Origin: Streptococcus sanguinis
GTDB lineage: Bacteria > Bacillota > Bacilli > Lactobacillales > Streptococcaceae
Direction of reading: 5' to 3'
Assembly: GCF_001078705.1 (NCBI RefSeq)
Contig: NZ_CDMW01000001.1
Location: 1,171,541-1,235,540 of the forward strand
Length of the DNA stretch: 64,000 bases
Shown one piece after another: positions 35,545 to 43,670 of this stretch (its first letter is position 1; each line of letters begins with the position of its first letter). The notes below the pieces were generated by a model, which was given only the letters and a program-made list of their open reading frames with translations, made no database searches and was not told the DNA's origin. The position numbers and the translations under genes were made by a program.

Positions 35545-36099
35545 CTATTGTTCTACTACCTTAGGTGGATTGTAGTATTTTTCCTTGAATTCCTTAAGAA
35601 TCTTCTCTACCTTTTCTTCATCACACTGTCTGTATAATGGACTACGGTCTAATACATTACATAGTCTTTCATAGGTATAAGTACGTTTCTGCTCATCTGA
35701 TAATTTTGAAATACTTTCTATAATATTTCTTACCAACTCATCTGTTTCAATAACAAAGGGAAGGCTTGTATATCTTCTTAAACGACTGCCTTGCATAGAA
35801 ATATAATCTGTTACCTTATCTAATTTGACTAGGTCAACCGATAAGCTAAAATCTTTCAAGATTTCAAAAGTTCTTCTCGCTATATCCCTATCACCTTCTG
35901 CATACAAAGGATATAAGCAATACTCCATCAATACGCCAATATCTGTGCTCTCCACTTCATAAGAATCTCGTTGCCGAAAACAATATTTAGCTTCCGTCCC
36001 TAGAAAAACTTCAGCTTCTTTCCCTTCTTTCATTATTTCACGATAGTCTTTTACAAAATTTTGATAATTTTCTTTATTTTTCAATTTATATGTCTTCAT
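35545..36099 (-). CDS. Array protein of unknown family (paralogue of the N-terminal part of the gene at 37682)
   Basis: 184 residues, probably all helical: MKTYKLKNKENYQNFVKDYR, EAEVFLGTEAKYCFRQRDSY, LMEYCLYPLYAEGDRDIARR. About 40 percent of its residues match the N-terminal half of the protein at 37682 by eye (RDSY, EYxLYPxYxEGDxDIxxRTFxILKD are shared). That second protein is fused to the DUF6572-like tail, while this one stands alone. It is cytoplasmic and probably an immunity protein by context. It is followed by a spacer that is almost identical to the one upstream of 38690. Confidence 0.65.
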   Translation of the reverse strand: MKTYKLKNKENYQNFVKDYREIMKEGKEAEVFLGTEAKYCFRQRDSYEVESTDIGVLMEYCLYPLYAEGDRDIARRTFEILKDFSLSVDLVKLDKVTDYISMQGSRLRRYTSLPFVIETDELVRNIIESISKLSDEQKRTYTYERLCNVLDRSPLYRQCDEEKVEKILKEFKEKYYNPPKVVEQ

Positions 36100-36228
36100 T
36101 TATATACTCCATTGATTAATTCTGAAAATTTCCAAACTTGGCTGATTTTTCAGCCTGATAGAACATATTTGTCGGAATGTAAAATCATATCAAAGAAGAT
36201 TTCTCAAAAGATATTTTTATCCGACTTT
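36100..36228. repeat. Conserved spacer repeat, copy 1
   Basis: About 129 bases between the genes at 35545 and 36229. It is nearly identical to 38561-38689 (shared AACATATTTGTCGGAATGTA and AAGAAGATTTCTCAAAAGAT). It is part of the duplicated block and is more alike between copies than the adjoining genes at 35545 and 37682. Confidence 0.85.
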
Positions 36229-37107
36229 TTAAATTTTGGCTAGTATCTGCTGCAAAGTATCAGGTGAAATCGGGTCAACAAGAACATATTTGGCATCCAG
36301 CATATAGATGCCTTCAGTCAATGACTCCAAGTACTGACGATAAGGAACTTCAGCTAGTTTTTCCCCATTGGCTGTCATAACAAATAGTCGTGCAACTGCA
36401 ACCTTACTTCCTCGGTACTGTTGCAAATATTGAGGTTCTAGCTCTGGATGAGATGGTAAGATTGTTCGTCCTTCACTATTTAGATAGTTGACAGGAATGA
36501 TGATATCCTCACCATCCTGCTCTACTTTAAAAACTTGCTGCTCAGAGTAATAAGCATTCATCTGTTGGGTAAAGCGCAAACGCTGGTCATAGCTATTCAA
36601 AAGTTGTTCGTCCGGAACATGGATGATCTGCCCTAGGTAGAGTTCATTGATGTAAATGGGACGTTTCACTCCCATAATTTCCACGATGGGATGGACTTTT
36701 ACTTCCTTGGTCAATTCTGAAAGAGCTGATAAGAAAGTATCCGTGAAATGGAAATCAAGAATGGATTCTTTATCATACTCCACGCCATCGTGTTCGCAAA
36801 CATTTACATCTAAGAGAATGAGCAAGGATTTCAAGAATAACAAAGCGCCAGTCCAATCAGAAACAGTCGCCAAATCTGGAACAGATACTTGATAAACTTG
36901 AGCATCAAAGGATAAACGGAAACCTAAACTAGACTTCTCTTTGACTCCAAACTGGACCGAATGGAAATCTGAAATAAGAGAGTCTGCAGAGGGTTTTAAG
37001 CCCGCATCCTTAGCGGAAACGCTGTAACATTCAAAAGTTTCAGCTTGAAGCACCTCACCAATCCTTAGTGATTGGTTGCTTTTTATTGTAAAATTAACTG
37101 ATTTCAT
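36229..37107 (-). CDS. Array protein, possibly DUF4299-like, intact copy
   Basis: 292 residues, no signal or membrane segment. It opens MKSVNFTIKSNQSLRIGEVL and contains ECYSVSAKDAGLKPSADSLI, GVKRPIYINELYLGQIIHVP and YRGSKVAVARLFVMTANGEK. I associate the pattern with the streptococcal DUF4299 proteins, with low certainty. A second copy at 38690-39426 is nearly identical but has lost 142 bases and is broken. It overlaps the gene at 37104 by four bases (ATGA), so the two are coupled. Function unknown; because its sequence is kept while neighbours vary, it may be a shared adaptor rather than a toxin-specific protein (inference). Confidence 0.7.
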   Translation of the reverse strand: MKSVNFTIKSNQSLRIGEVLQAETFECYSVSAKDAGLKPSADSLISDFHSVQFGVKEKSSLGFRLSFDAQVYQVSVPDLATVSDWTGALLFLKSLLILLDVNVCEHDGVEYDKESILDFHFTDTFLSALSELTKEVKVHPIVEIMGVKRPIYINELYLGQIIHVPDEQLLNSYDQRLRFTQQMNAYYSEQQVFKVEQDGEDIIIPVNYLNSEGRTILPSHPELEPQYLQQYRGSKVAVARLFVMTANGEKLAEVPYRQYLESLTEGIYMLDAKYVLVDPISPDTLQQILAKI

Positions 37108-37571
37108 ATTTTTCTCCTTCGGTCTACTGGCAAATCCTTTCTACGACGTAGAATCGTTACTTCGCTGACAGGGATTTTTCCTGATGCATACATGGTCTGG
37201 CCATATTTCTCATCCAATAATTCCGCATCATCAGCTAAATTGTTTTCAATTAGAAATTCTTTATCAAAAACCAGGAGTCGCACATAAGAATCGGGTGCTG
37301 TAAAATCATCATCCCCATGCTTGTGACCAGCAATTGTAAATTCATGTTCTTTATACAAAACACGATCATAAACCGAATACCTCTGACTAACCTCACTATA
37401 AGAAATAAGCTTCCCATATACCCCTTCTTCGACTTCATCTTCAAAATTACTATAGGGAACGTAGCCTTCTTCCAACATCGCTGGATCTTCTGAAAGAAGA
37501 ATATAGTCATTTACATAATTCACAAAATTAGAGTATACTTTGTTTTGGTAAACTAGAAATTCTTTACGCAT
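37104..37571 (-). CDS. Array protein of unknown family (paralogue of the broken gene at 39453)
   Basis: 155 residues. No known family is recognised. The second half (VYDRVLYKEHEFTIAGHKHG, VRLLVFDKEFLIENNLADDA, then EVTILRRRKDLPV) parallels the frameshifted gene at 39453 (IDHIWFNEQKWDIF, SWVTIVSDDIQFL, FSLIRTRKNLPI), so both belong to one family. The ATGA overlap with the gene at 36229 shows translational coupling. It is predicted cytoplasmic, with a beta-rich C-terminal half. Confidence 0.65.
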   Translation of the reverse strand: MRKEFLVYQNKVYSNFVNYVNDYILLSEDPAMLEEGYVPYSNFEDEVEEGVYGKLISYSEVSQRYSVYDRVLYKEHEFTIAGHKHGDDDFTAPDSYVRLLVFDKEFLIENNLADDAELLDEKYGQTMYASGKIPVSEVTILRRRKDLPVDRRRKI

Positions 37572-37681
37572 ACTAACCCTCCATATATTCCATTATACCA
37601 CACAAAAATTTATTGACAGAATGATGTACAAAATGAATAAAAAAAGAAGACAAATGCCTCCTCTATATTTCGCTAGTTTTT

Positions 37682-38560
37682 TCACTCCGGCAATTCTACC
37701 TTCAAACTCATATCCGTATTCTGCAATGTCTTCTGAGCAGCTGCTAGAAATGCTAATCCATTGTCAGAGGGAGAATACTGGAATGTGATATGGATGACAG
37801 TTTTATCAAAGCTATCGCCGTATCGTGCCACATACTGCTTGCTTTCGAGGAAGTAGATATAGTTGTTGAGTTTTTCTTGAAGTTTCAAGAGATGCTCTTC
37901 TTCTAATGACTCTATCCATTTGTTTTCATCAATCAATAACAACTCAAGATGGTCTTCTGAAACACCCATCGCATCTATACTTGTAACATCTAATACAATT
38001 GGCCATACTTCTGCAACTGATTTAATTTTTCTTCTATTCTTATTTTCCTCTTTCTTTTGCTCATTAACAATATATTCTACTTTGTCTTTATCACAGTTTT
38101 TGAAAAGCTCCATAGAATCAATTAAAATACAAATATTACGGTAATAATCAACCTTTTTCTCATTAGGAAGATTATAAATACTTTCAAGAACTATAGGTAC
38201 TATGTTCTCCACATCAACGATAAAAGGTAAAGTACCATATTCTTCCAGTAAATCTTCTTGTTTTTTTATAAATGATACAACTTGATATAAATGTATAATA
38301 TCCTGACTAGAAGCTAAATCCTTTAAAATATTAAAAGTTCGATCTGGAATATCAAAATCTCCCTCTACATAAATTGGATAAAGGCTGTATTCTATCAAAA
38401 TATGGGTATCCGTAATATCTTGATAATATGAATCGCGGTGACCAATTCTATACTCGGGATCAATACCTAAGAAAGCATCTACTTCTCTGTGATTTTCAAT
38501 GGCTTTTTTATACCTCGTAATATCCCACTCAGTATCTGTTTTTAGTCTATATGTCTGCAT
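37682..38560 (-). CDS. Fusion immunity-like protein: unknown helical domain + DUF6572-like C-terminus
   Basis: 292 residues. Residues 1-170 resemble the stand-alone protein at 35545 (RDSYYQDITDTHILIEYSLY, VEGDFDIPDRTFNILKDL). Residues about 190-292 are the DUF6572-like domain (SIDAMGVSEDHLELLLIDE onward), ending exactly as the genes at 34520 and 41056 do (QNTDMSLKVELPE). The junction is a lysine/glutamate-rich linker. It therefore combines two modules that lie in separate genes in the other copy of the block. Cytoplasmic; toxin partner not seen. Confidence 0.72.
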   Translation of the reverse strand: MQTYRLKTDTEWDITRYKKAIENHREVDAFLGIDPEYRIGHRDSYYQDITDTHILIEYSLYPIYVEGDFDIPDRTFNILKDLASSQDIIHLYQVVSFIKKQEDLLEEYGTLPFIVDVENIVPIVLESIYNLPNEKKVDYYRNICILIDSMELFKNCDKDKVEYIVNEQKKEENKNRRKIKSVAEVWPIVLDVTSIDAMGVSEDHLELLLIDENKWIESLEEEHLLKLQEKLNNYIYFLESKQYVARYGDSFDKTVIHITFQYSPSDNGLAFLAAAQKTLQNTDMSLKVELPE

Positions 38561-38689
38561 TTATTTACTCCATTGATTTATTCTAAAAATTCCCAAACTT
38601 GTCTGATTTTTCAGGCTGATAGAACATATTTGTCGGAATGTAAAATCATATCAAAGAAGATTTCTCAAAAGATATTTTTATACGACTTT
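38561..38689. repeat. Conserved spacer repeat, copy 2
   Basis: Nearly identical to 36100-36228, differing at only a handful of bases over about 129. It lies between the fusion gene at 37682 and the broken DUF4299-like gene. Confidence 0.85.
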
Positions 38690-39426
38690 TTAAATTCTGG
38701 CTAGTATCTGCTGTAAAGTTTCAGGAGAAATTGGATCCACAAGAACATATTTGGCATCCAGCATATAGATGCCTTCAGTCAATGACTCCAAGTACTGACG
38801 ATAAGGAACTTCGGCTAGTTTTTCCCCATCGGCTGTCATGATAAATAGTCGTGCAACTGCAACCTTACTTCCTCGGTACTGTTGCAAATATTGAGGTTCT
38901 AGCTCTGGATGAGATGGTAAGATTGTTCGTCCGGAACATGGATAATCTGCCCTAGGTAGAGTTCATTGATGTAAATGGGACGTTTCACTCCCATAATTTC
39001 CACGATGGGATGAACTTTTACTTCCTTAGTCAATTCTGAAAGAGCTGATAAGAAAATATCTGTGAAATGAAATTCTAGAATAGAATCTTTATCATACGCC
39101 ACACCATCATGTTCACATACAGTTACATCTAAGAAAATGAGCAAGGTTTTCAAGAACATCAAGGCCCCAGTCCAGTCAGAAGCTGTTGCCAAATCTGGAA
39201 CAGATACCTGATAAACTTGACCATCAAAAGATAGACGGAACCCTAAACTAGACTTCTCTTTGACCTCAAACTGAACAGAATGGAAATCCGAAATAAGAGA
39301 GTCTGCAGATGGCTTTAATCCTGCATCCTTAGCGGAAACGCTGTAACATTCAAAAAGTTCTGCTTGGAGCACCTCACCAATTCTTAGTGATTGGTTGCTT
39401 TTTATTGTAAAATTAACTGATTTCAT
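38690..39426 (-). pseudogene. Second copy of the DUF4299-like gene, disrupted by a 142-bp deletion
   Basis: The N-terminal 167 residues match the intact gene at 36229 almost exactly up to IHVPDEQ, then the frame shifts to SYHLIQS and stops. The last 65 codons survive in another frame (38690-38887). In the intact gene TTGTTCGTCC occurs twice, at 36462-36471 and 36604-36613, exactly 142 bases apart; in this copy only one remains, at 38923-38932. The two loci are 879 and 737 bases long, a difference of exactly 142. The deletion is thus a clean recombination between the direct repeats. Confidence 0.92.
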
Positions 39427-39452
39427 AATAAACTACTTTCTTACTATCTTGA

Positions 39453-39883
39453 CTATATAGGGAGATTTTTTCGAGTTCGAATTAGAGAAAACTTTTCTGC
39501 CTCGATTGGTAAAGAACAATAATACAAATGTCCATACCTACTTTCAACTAAATTCTCCTTCTTCCATAGCCCATTTCTTTTTAAAAATTGTATATCATCA
39601 GAAACGATCGTTACCCATGAATTAGGCTTATCTAAATTATCATCACTTCGTTGAAAAATATCCCATTTTTGTTCATTAAACCAAATATGATCTATAATTT
39701 TATATTTTTTTCAACCTGTTTTTCTGTCAAGTATTTTCTATATTGTTTCAACTCTGAATCAAATAATTTATAGCCATTATTCTCTGATAAAGGATTATAA
39801 GAAATCAAATAATATCCTGTACTATCACGATCAAAGTATTGGTGTTCAATTCCATCAACCACTATGTATAATTTATCCATCAT
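39453..39883 (-). pseudogene. Array gene broken by a frameshift at a poly-A run
   Basis: From 39883 the frame encodes about 60 residues (MMDKLYIVVDGIEHQYFDRD onward) and stops after EKQVEKNIKL at 39692. One extra A in the A-run of seven near 39710 would continue into YKIIDHIWFNEQKWDIFQRS and on to KNLPI with a stop at 39453-39455, giving a protein of about 143 residues. The rebuilt protein is a relative of the intact one at 37104. As with the hydrolase at 16478, the break is a single-base change in an adenine run. Confidence 0.8.
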
Positions 39884-39916
39884 CCCTCCATGTATTCAAT
39901 ATATAACAGTCATTTT

Positions 39917-40339
39917 CTACTTTATTGGTGATACATAATCATCTGGAAGTTTGCCCATTGATTCTATCCATTGTTGTTCGGCTTGGGGAATAAGTATTTC
40001 AAGTTCTTTATTACTAAAAAGCAACTGATTTTTGCGGTTGGAAATCAGCACAATTGGCTTTTCTCTAGCTCTATCTTTTCTTATTTCGTTCTTTTCTTCT
40101 TCCGTCAGTGGCCAACAATTGTTCCTTGCTCTATAAGATACTTCTCGTATCGTTCTCTCCCCACTCTCCAGTAAGGTAAATAGCTCATTTGGTAATTCAT
40201 AAACAACACGCTGAGGGGCAATTCCTCCCTCCTCAGTAACGTAATAAAGATGATTACCATCTCTCCAGATATGCTGACCATAACCTTTTACCTCTTCAAA
40301 TTGGATAACATCTTCCCATTGTAGTCTTGTTGGTTTCAT
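39917..40339 (-). CDS. Putative immunity protein: modules A + B (tandem copy 1)
   Basis: 140 residues, close paralogue of the next gene (both begin MKPT(R/K)LQWEDVIQFEEVKGYG). Module A: HLYYVTEEGGIAPQRVVYEL, then PNELFTLLESGERTIREV and NNCWP. Module B: KPIVLISNRKNQLLFSNKEL, then IPQAEQQW. It ends GKLPDDYVSPIK. It lacks the DUF6572-like tail found in the two related genes. Cytoplasmic, acidic. The family name is not known to me; the immunity role is by context. Confidence 0.7.
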   Translation of the reverse strand: MKPTRLQWEDVIQFEEVKGYGQHIWRDGNHLYYVTEEGGIAPQRVVYELPNELFTLLESGERTIREVSYRARNNCWPLTEEEKNEIRKDRAREKPIVLISNRKNQLLFSNKELEILIPQAEQQWIESMGKLPDDYVSPIK

Positions 40340-40350
40340 TTATACATTCC

Positions 40351-40773
40351 TTACTTAAGTGGTGATACATAATCATCTGGAAGTTTGCCTCTCCAGTCAA
40401 TCCACATTTGCTCAGCAATTGGAATTAATTTTTCAAGTTCTTCCTGAGTAAATAATTCCCAACTCTTAGGACTAGCTATTAAAGGAGTTAAGCCTTTTAA
40501 TACAAATTGTTTCTCACTAGCTTTCTTTTCTTCTTCCGTCGGTGGCCAACAATCGTTCTTTACTCTATAAGACACTTCTCGTATCGTTCTCTCTCCACTC
40601 TCTAGTAAGGTAAATAATTCTTGTGGTAGTTCATAGACAACTAACCAAGAAGCTACGGTTCCCTCTTCTGAAACTAAATAATACTTGTTATCATTTCTCC
40701 AGATGGATTTTCCGTATCCTTTTACCTCTTCAAATTGGATAACATCTTCCCATTGTAGTTTTGTTGGTTTCAT
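40351..40773 (-). CDS. Putative immunity protein: modules A + B (tandem copy 2)
   Basis: 140 residues from the ATG at 40773, the position aligned with its neighbour; an upstream in-frame extension shows no family similarity. Shared blocks with the gene at 39917: LQWEDVIQFEEVKGYGKSIW, ELFTLLESGERTIREVSYR, GKLPDDYVSPLK. The stretch after the CWPPTEEEK motif differs most (LKGLTPLIASPKSWELFTQE), suggesting that a specificity segment varies between tandem copies. Spacing to the next gene is 11 bases, so they are probably cotranscribed. Confidence 0.72.
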   Translation of the reverse strand: MKPTKLQWEDVIQFEEVKGYGKSIWRNDNKYYLVSEEGTVASWLVVYELPQELFTLLESGERTIREVSYRVKNDCWPPTEEEKKASEKQFVLKGLTPLIASPKSWELFTQEELEKLIPIAEQMWIDWRGKLPDDYVSPLK

Positions 40774-41010
40774 TTGTATTCTCCTAGTGCAAGTTCTACT
40801 CTCATCATTAAATATCATAAAAATCAGCCTTCTATTTCTCTTCCTCAATAGGCTAGACCGTCTTTTATCCATTCTATAGTTTCTAAATCTAAATTAAAAC
40901 AGAAATCTGTTTGACGTTTCCGACACATCAAAAAGTATTAATCGGAAATTTTACCTTTGCTTATTATAACATATTGAGACTTAGGTGGTGCTGAAAAAAC
41001 AAAGTGCTCT

Positions 41011-41038
41011 AAAAAAAGAGAAGATGATTATCTCCTCT
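41011..41038 (-). terminator. Terminator inside the immunity array
   Basis: AGAGAAGAT (41017-41025) pairs with ATCTCCTCT (41030-41038) with one wobble; seven Ts follow on the minus strand. It lies 17 bases past the stop at 41056 and separates the upstream genes (41-46 kb) from those at 34.5-40.8 kb. Confidence 0.8.
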
Positions 41039-41055
41039 ATATTTCGCTAGTTTTT

Positions 41056-41715
41056 TCACTCCGGTAATTCTACCTTCAAACTCATATCTGTATTCTGTAA
41101 TGTCTTCTGTACAGCTGCTAGGAAAGCTAAAACATTGTCTGATGGTGAATACTGGAATGTAATATGGATGACTGTTTTATCAAAGCTATCGCCGTATCGT
41201 GCCACATACTGCTTGCTTTCGAGGAAGTAGATATAGTTGTTAATTTTTTCCTGCAAAATTTCCAGATGGACTGCTTCTATTTCTTCCTCCCAGCCAACTG
41301 AATCCACCAGAAGAAGCTCTAAATGACTATCAACTATACCAATAGCGTCAAGCTCGCTAGGTTCCAGTTCTGAAACAATGGCTTGGGTGACACTTTGTGT
41401 AAATTCCTCTGCTGTGAAAAGACGACGGCTATTTTTAGGATTCTTCAAAATAAAGGAAGGATGATCTTCGATGAAGAGCTTACCAGATTCTTCTCGTGTA
41501 TACTGTTTTTTAGATTCCCAAAAACCATATTGCGCATAAGTCATCAACTCTTTGCCAGTATGTTCTCCCGACATGTAACTATCTGCAGCTTCTTTGGGAA
41601 TTTCTCTAATCACTTCTGGGCAGGTAATATTAAAAGTTGGATAACGCAAGAAATACTTATCACCATCTTGACAAATTTCCAACATATCTTTTTGACTTAC
41701 ATAAATTGATTCCAT
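41056..41715 (-). CDS. Putative immunity protein: modules A + B + DUF6572-like C-terminus
   Basis: 219 residues. Module A (LEICQDGDKYFLRYPTFNIT, then REIPKEAADSYMSGEHTGKE and AQYGFWE), module B (PSFILKNPKNSRRLFTAEEF) and the DUF6572-like tail (ELDAIGIVDSHLELLLVD to SLKVELPE). The modular order equals that of the gene at 34520, but module A is quite different while the tail is nearly identical. The 3' 200 bases and the following 30 bases of spacer also match the end of 37682, pointing to recent gene conversion or duplication. Cytoplasmic. Confidence 0.72.
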   Translation of the reverse strand: MESIYVSQKDMLEICQDGDKYFLRYPTFNITCPEVIREIPKEAADSYMSGEHTGKELMTYAQYGFWESKKQYTREESGKLFIEDHPSFILKNPKNSRRLFTAEEFTQSVTQAIVSELEPSELDAIGIVDSHLELLLVDSVGWEEEIEAVHLEILQEKINNYIYFLESKQYVARYGDSFDKTVIHITFQYSPSDNVLAFLAAVQKTLQNTDMSLKVELPE

Positions 41716-41834
41716 TCTTATCTCCTTTGTCTTTTACCAAATATCTACTGATTATTTATTCCCTAATGCAAAAGAACTAACTGTTGATACTTCACCCAAT
41801 TTTTTTGGCTGTCCTTATGGTGTAATCCACTTTA

Positions 41835-42263
41835 CTATAAAGGCCAGTGCCCTGTTTCAGCATAAATCATAACTTCATATGCTCCTCTAAAGGATTCAAA
41901 TGCTTTATCCATCAGTTCTTTAGTAATAGGATAGCGAACTTCTGGACCTATTGCACCGCCAATTTCTTTAAAGAAGCTAATTTCGTAATAGTCGTCTGTC
42001 TCATATACAATAAATCCATCGCCTCGATGTACAATTGTATCCGATTGATTATAATCTTCTAGCTCATCTTTCTCTGGCCAACGATGATTTTCACAATAAA
42101 ACATTACTTCTAAAGAATCTTTTTCTGATTTTGAAACACATTCTGCTAATTCCTGGCTAATGGAAAAGTTAAGCACTTCTTTCCCTCTACTCCACAGAAT
42201 CTGATAATCATTATTGTTTTTTAATATCGTACAATTTTTGTATTGTTGAATTTCTGTTATCAT
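41835..42263 (-). CDS. Putative immunity protein made of two module-A repeats
   Basis: 142 residues consisting of two copies of module A. Copy 1 (about 9-62): ILKNNNDYQILWSRG, ISQELAECVSKSEKDSLEV, CENHRWP. Copy 2 (about 80-141): FIVYETDDYYEISFFKE, VRYPITKELMDKAFESFRGA, YEVMIYAETGHWP. The second is close to the N-terminal module of the gene at 34520. No tail domain. This is direct evidence that module A is a mobile or duplicating unit. Cytoplasmic. Confidence 0.7.
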   Translation of the reverse strand: MITEIQQYKNCTILKNNNDYQILWSRGKEVLNFSISQELAECVSKSEKDSLEVMFYCENHRWPEKDELEDYNQSDTIVHRGDGFIVYETDDYYEISFFKEIGGAIGPEVRYPITKELMDKAFESFRGAYEVMIYAETGHWPL

Positions 42264-42310
42264 ATAAACACCTATTCAAATACCTTTATTATTGGTTAAA
42301 TTAAAATACT

Positions 42311-43057
42311 CTAAACTTCAGCCCTTTCCGCAACTAATTCATAAGGAAAATACGGAATCTCTTCCAATTCCTTGTAATTCAAACCTTTAATTTTGCAAAT
42401 AGCCCCTGATTCAAAAGACCAATAACCCACATGATTTTTTACATTCTGCTTATGCAAATCATGCCATCCTGCATCTCTGCTCCCTTGATACCATTTCTTA
42501 GTCAAATATTCTTGCAACAGTTTAAGTGCTTGTTCAGAATTCTCTTCTTCAATAATTTTCCTAGTAAAGCCATAGGGTCTTGGAAAATTATAATTAATCC
42601 GAATCTTCCAAGCTGGATTACGATATTGAATCAGGTAGTCAATCAAATAATCCTCTGGATCATCTTTTTTGACCAAGTCTACCAGCTGTTTAAAAATCTC
42701 CTCATCAATCTCTAACAGAATACCAATAGAAAGCGCCCATACCATTTGTTCATATCCCCATTCCTTATGCCATACCGGAACTAAACAAGCCACAAATGAG
42801 ATGTATTCCTCTTTAAAAACTAACAAAGAAGCCCCACTAGAATAAGTTGCAAATAAAATATCTCTCTGATAAGACAATATAGTAGCTAAAGTTGAATGAT
42901 ACACGTCTATTGTTGGCTTCTTATAGTTTTCGATTCCATTATCTAAATCAATTTGAAGTTTTATTAATTTCTCTTGAAAATACTGCAATGCCTCTTTATT
43001 TGACATTAGGCCATCTTTATAATTCTTTTCTGTACTTAAAGTATCTCGTATTGCCAT
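42311..43057 (-). CDS. PoNi-like immunity protein (DUF1910/DUF1911)
   Basis: 248 residues, a helical protein with the DUF1911 signature WYQGSRDAGWHDLHKQN followed by HVGYWSFESGAICKIKGL and PYFPYELVA. The N-terminal DUF1910-like half contains LSYQRDILFATYSSGASLLV and FVACLVPVWHKEWGYEQM. PoNi proteins neutralise PoNe-type DNase toxins delivered by type VI or other secretion systems. No PoNe toxin is seen here. It is a paralogue of the gene at 44808, with which it shares the block KKDDPEDYLIDYLIQ and the following 40 residues. Confidence 0.8.
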   Translation of the reverse strand: MAIRDTLSTEKNYKDGLMSNKEALQYFQEKLIKLQIDLDNGIENYKKPTIDVYHSTLATILSYQRDILFATYSSGASLLVFKEEYISFVACLVPVWHKEWGYEQMVWALSIGILLEIDEEIFKQLVDLVKKDDPEDYLIDYLIQYRNPAWKIRINYNFPRPYGFTRKIIEEENSEQALKLLQEYLTKKWYQGSRDAGWHDLHKQNVKNHVGYWSFESGAICKIKGLNYKELEEIPYFPYELVAERAEV

Positions 43058-43097
43058 TTTATATCTCCTTTATTAAGGCCAAACAACCTTTATCTCT

Positions 43098-43574
43098 CTA
43101 ACCTTCCTCAGTTGGAAGATGATCTAGATTTATTGGTTTAAGATTTAAACGTTTCAATACTAATTCATAGAAAAAATTATTATTTAACCTATCAGGTGAA
43201 CTTACAGTAAAGTTATTCATAATTAATAACGGAATAAATTCTGAACCAATTGTATTATAACCCGTCAAATACTCTAACCCATAATTTAAGTTTTTCGGAT
43301 TTTCAGTACCAACTGTCCAGTAGGATCCTTTGGCTTGTAAGCGAAAAACCTCACCAAGATAAACCCAACTATTAAAGAAATCGTCAATATTTTCAGGATC
43401 ATTTTTGACATCATTCTCTCGAACGAATTGCGCCAAATACTTCAAGCTTTCTAAACTCATATCTAGATGATAACCTTGCTTATTAGCTTTTTGCTTTATT
43501 GCATCCAAGGTATCATCAATGTAAAACATAAATTCCTCAAAATTTTCCTGAATTTTTTCTTTATTTAATACCAT
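43098..43574 (-). CDS. Hypothetical array protein
   Basis: 158 residues, cytoplasmic, alpha-beta mix. Notable blocks: SLESLKYLAQFVRENDVKND, FFNSWVYLGEVFRLQAKGSY and WTVGTENPKNLNYGLEYL. The YLGEVFRLQAKGSYW stretch recalls proteins of the Imm and DUF3806 type, in which a GE-(x)n-GG/W strand pair is conserved, but I cannot place it. It lies in line with the two PoNi-like genes and is probably an immunity gene by context. Confidence 0.55.
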   Translation of the reverse strand: MVLNKEKIQENFEEFMFYIDDTLDAIKQKANKQGYHLDMSLESLKYLAQFVRENDVKNDPENIDDFFNSWVYLGEVFRLQAKGSYWTVGTENPKNLNYGLEYLTGYNTIGSEFIPLLIMNNFTVSSPDRLNNNFFYELVLKRLNLKPINLDHLPTEEG

Positions 43575-43670
43575 GTGGCCTACCTTTTTTACTTTCGATT
43601 AATTATGAGATTGCGAATAAATTTATCAAAAAGAATGTTATTTGAAGTAGCAAAATCGCTCCAATCATTC

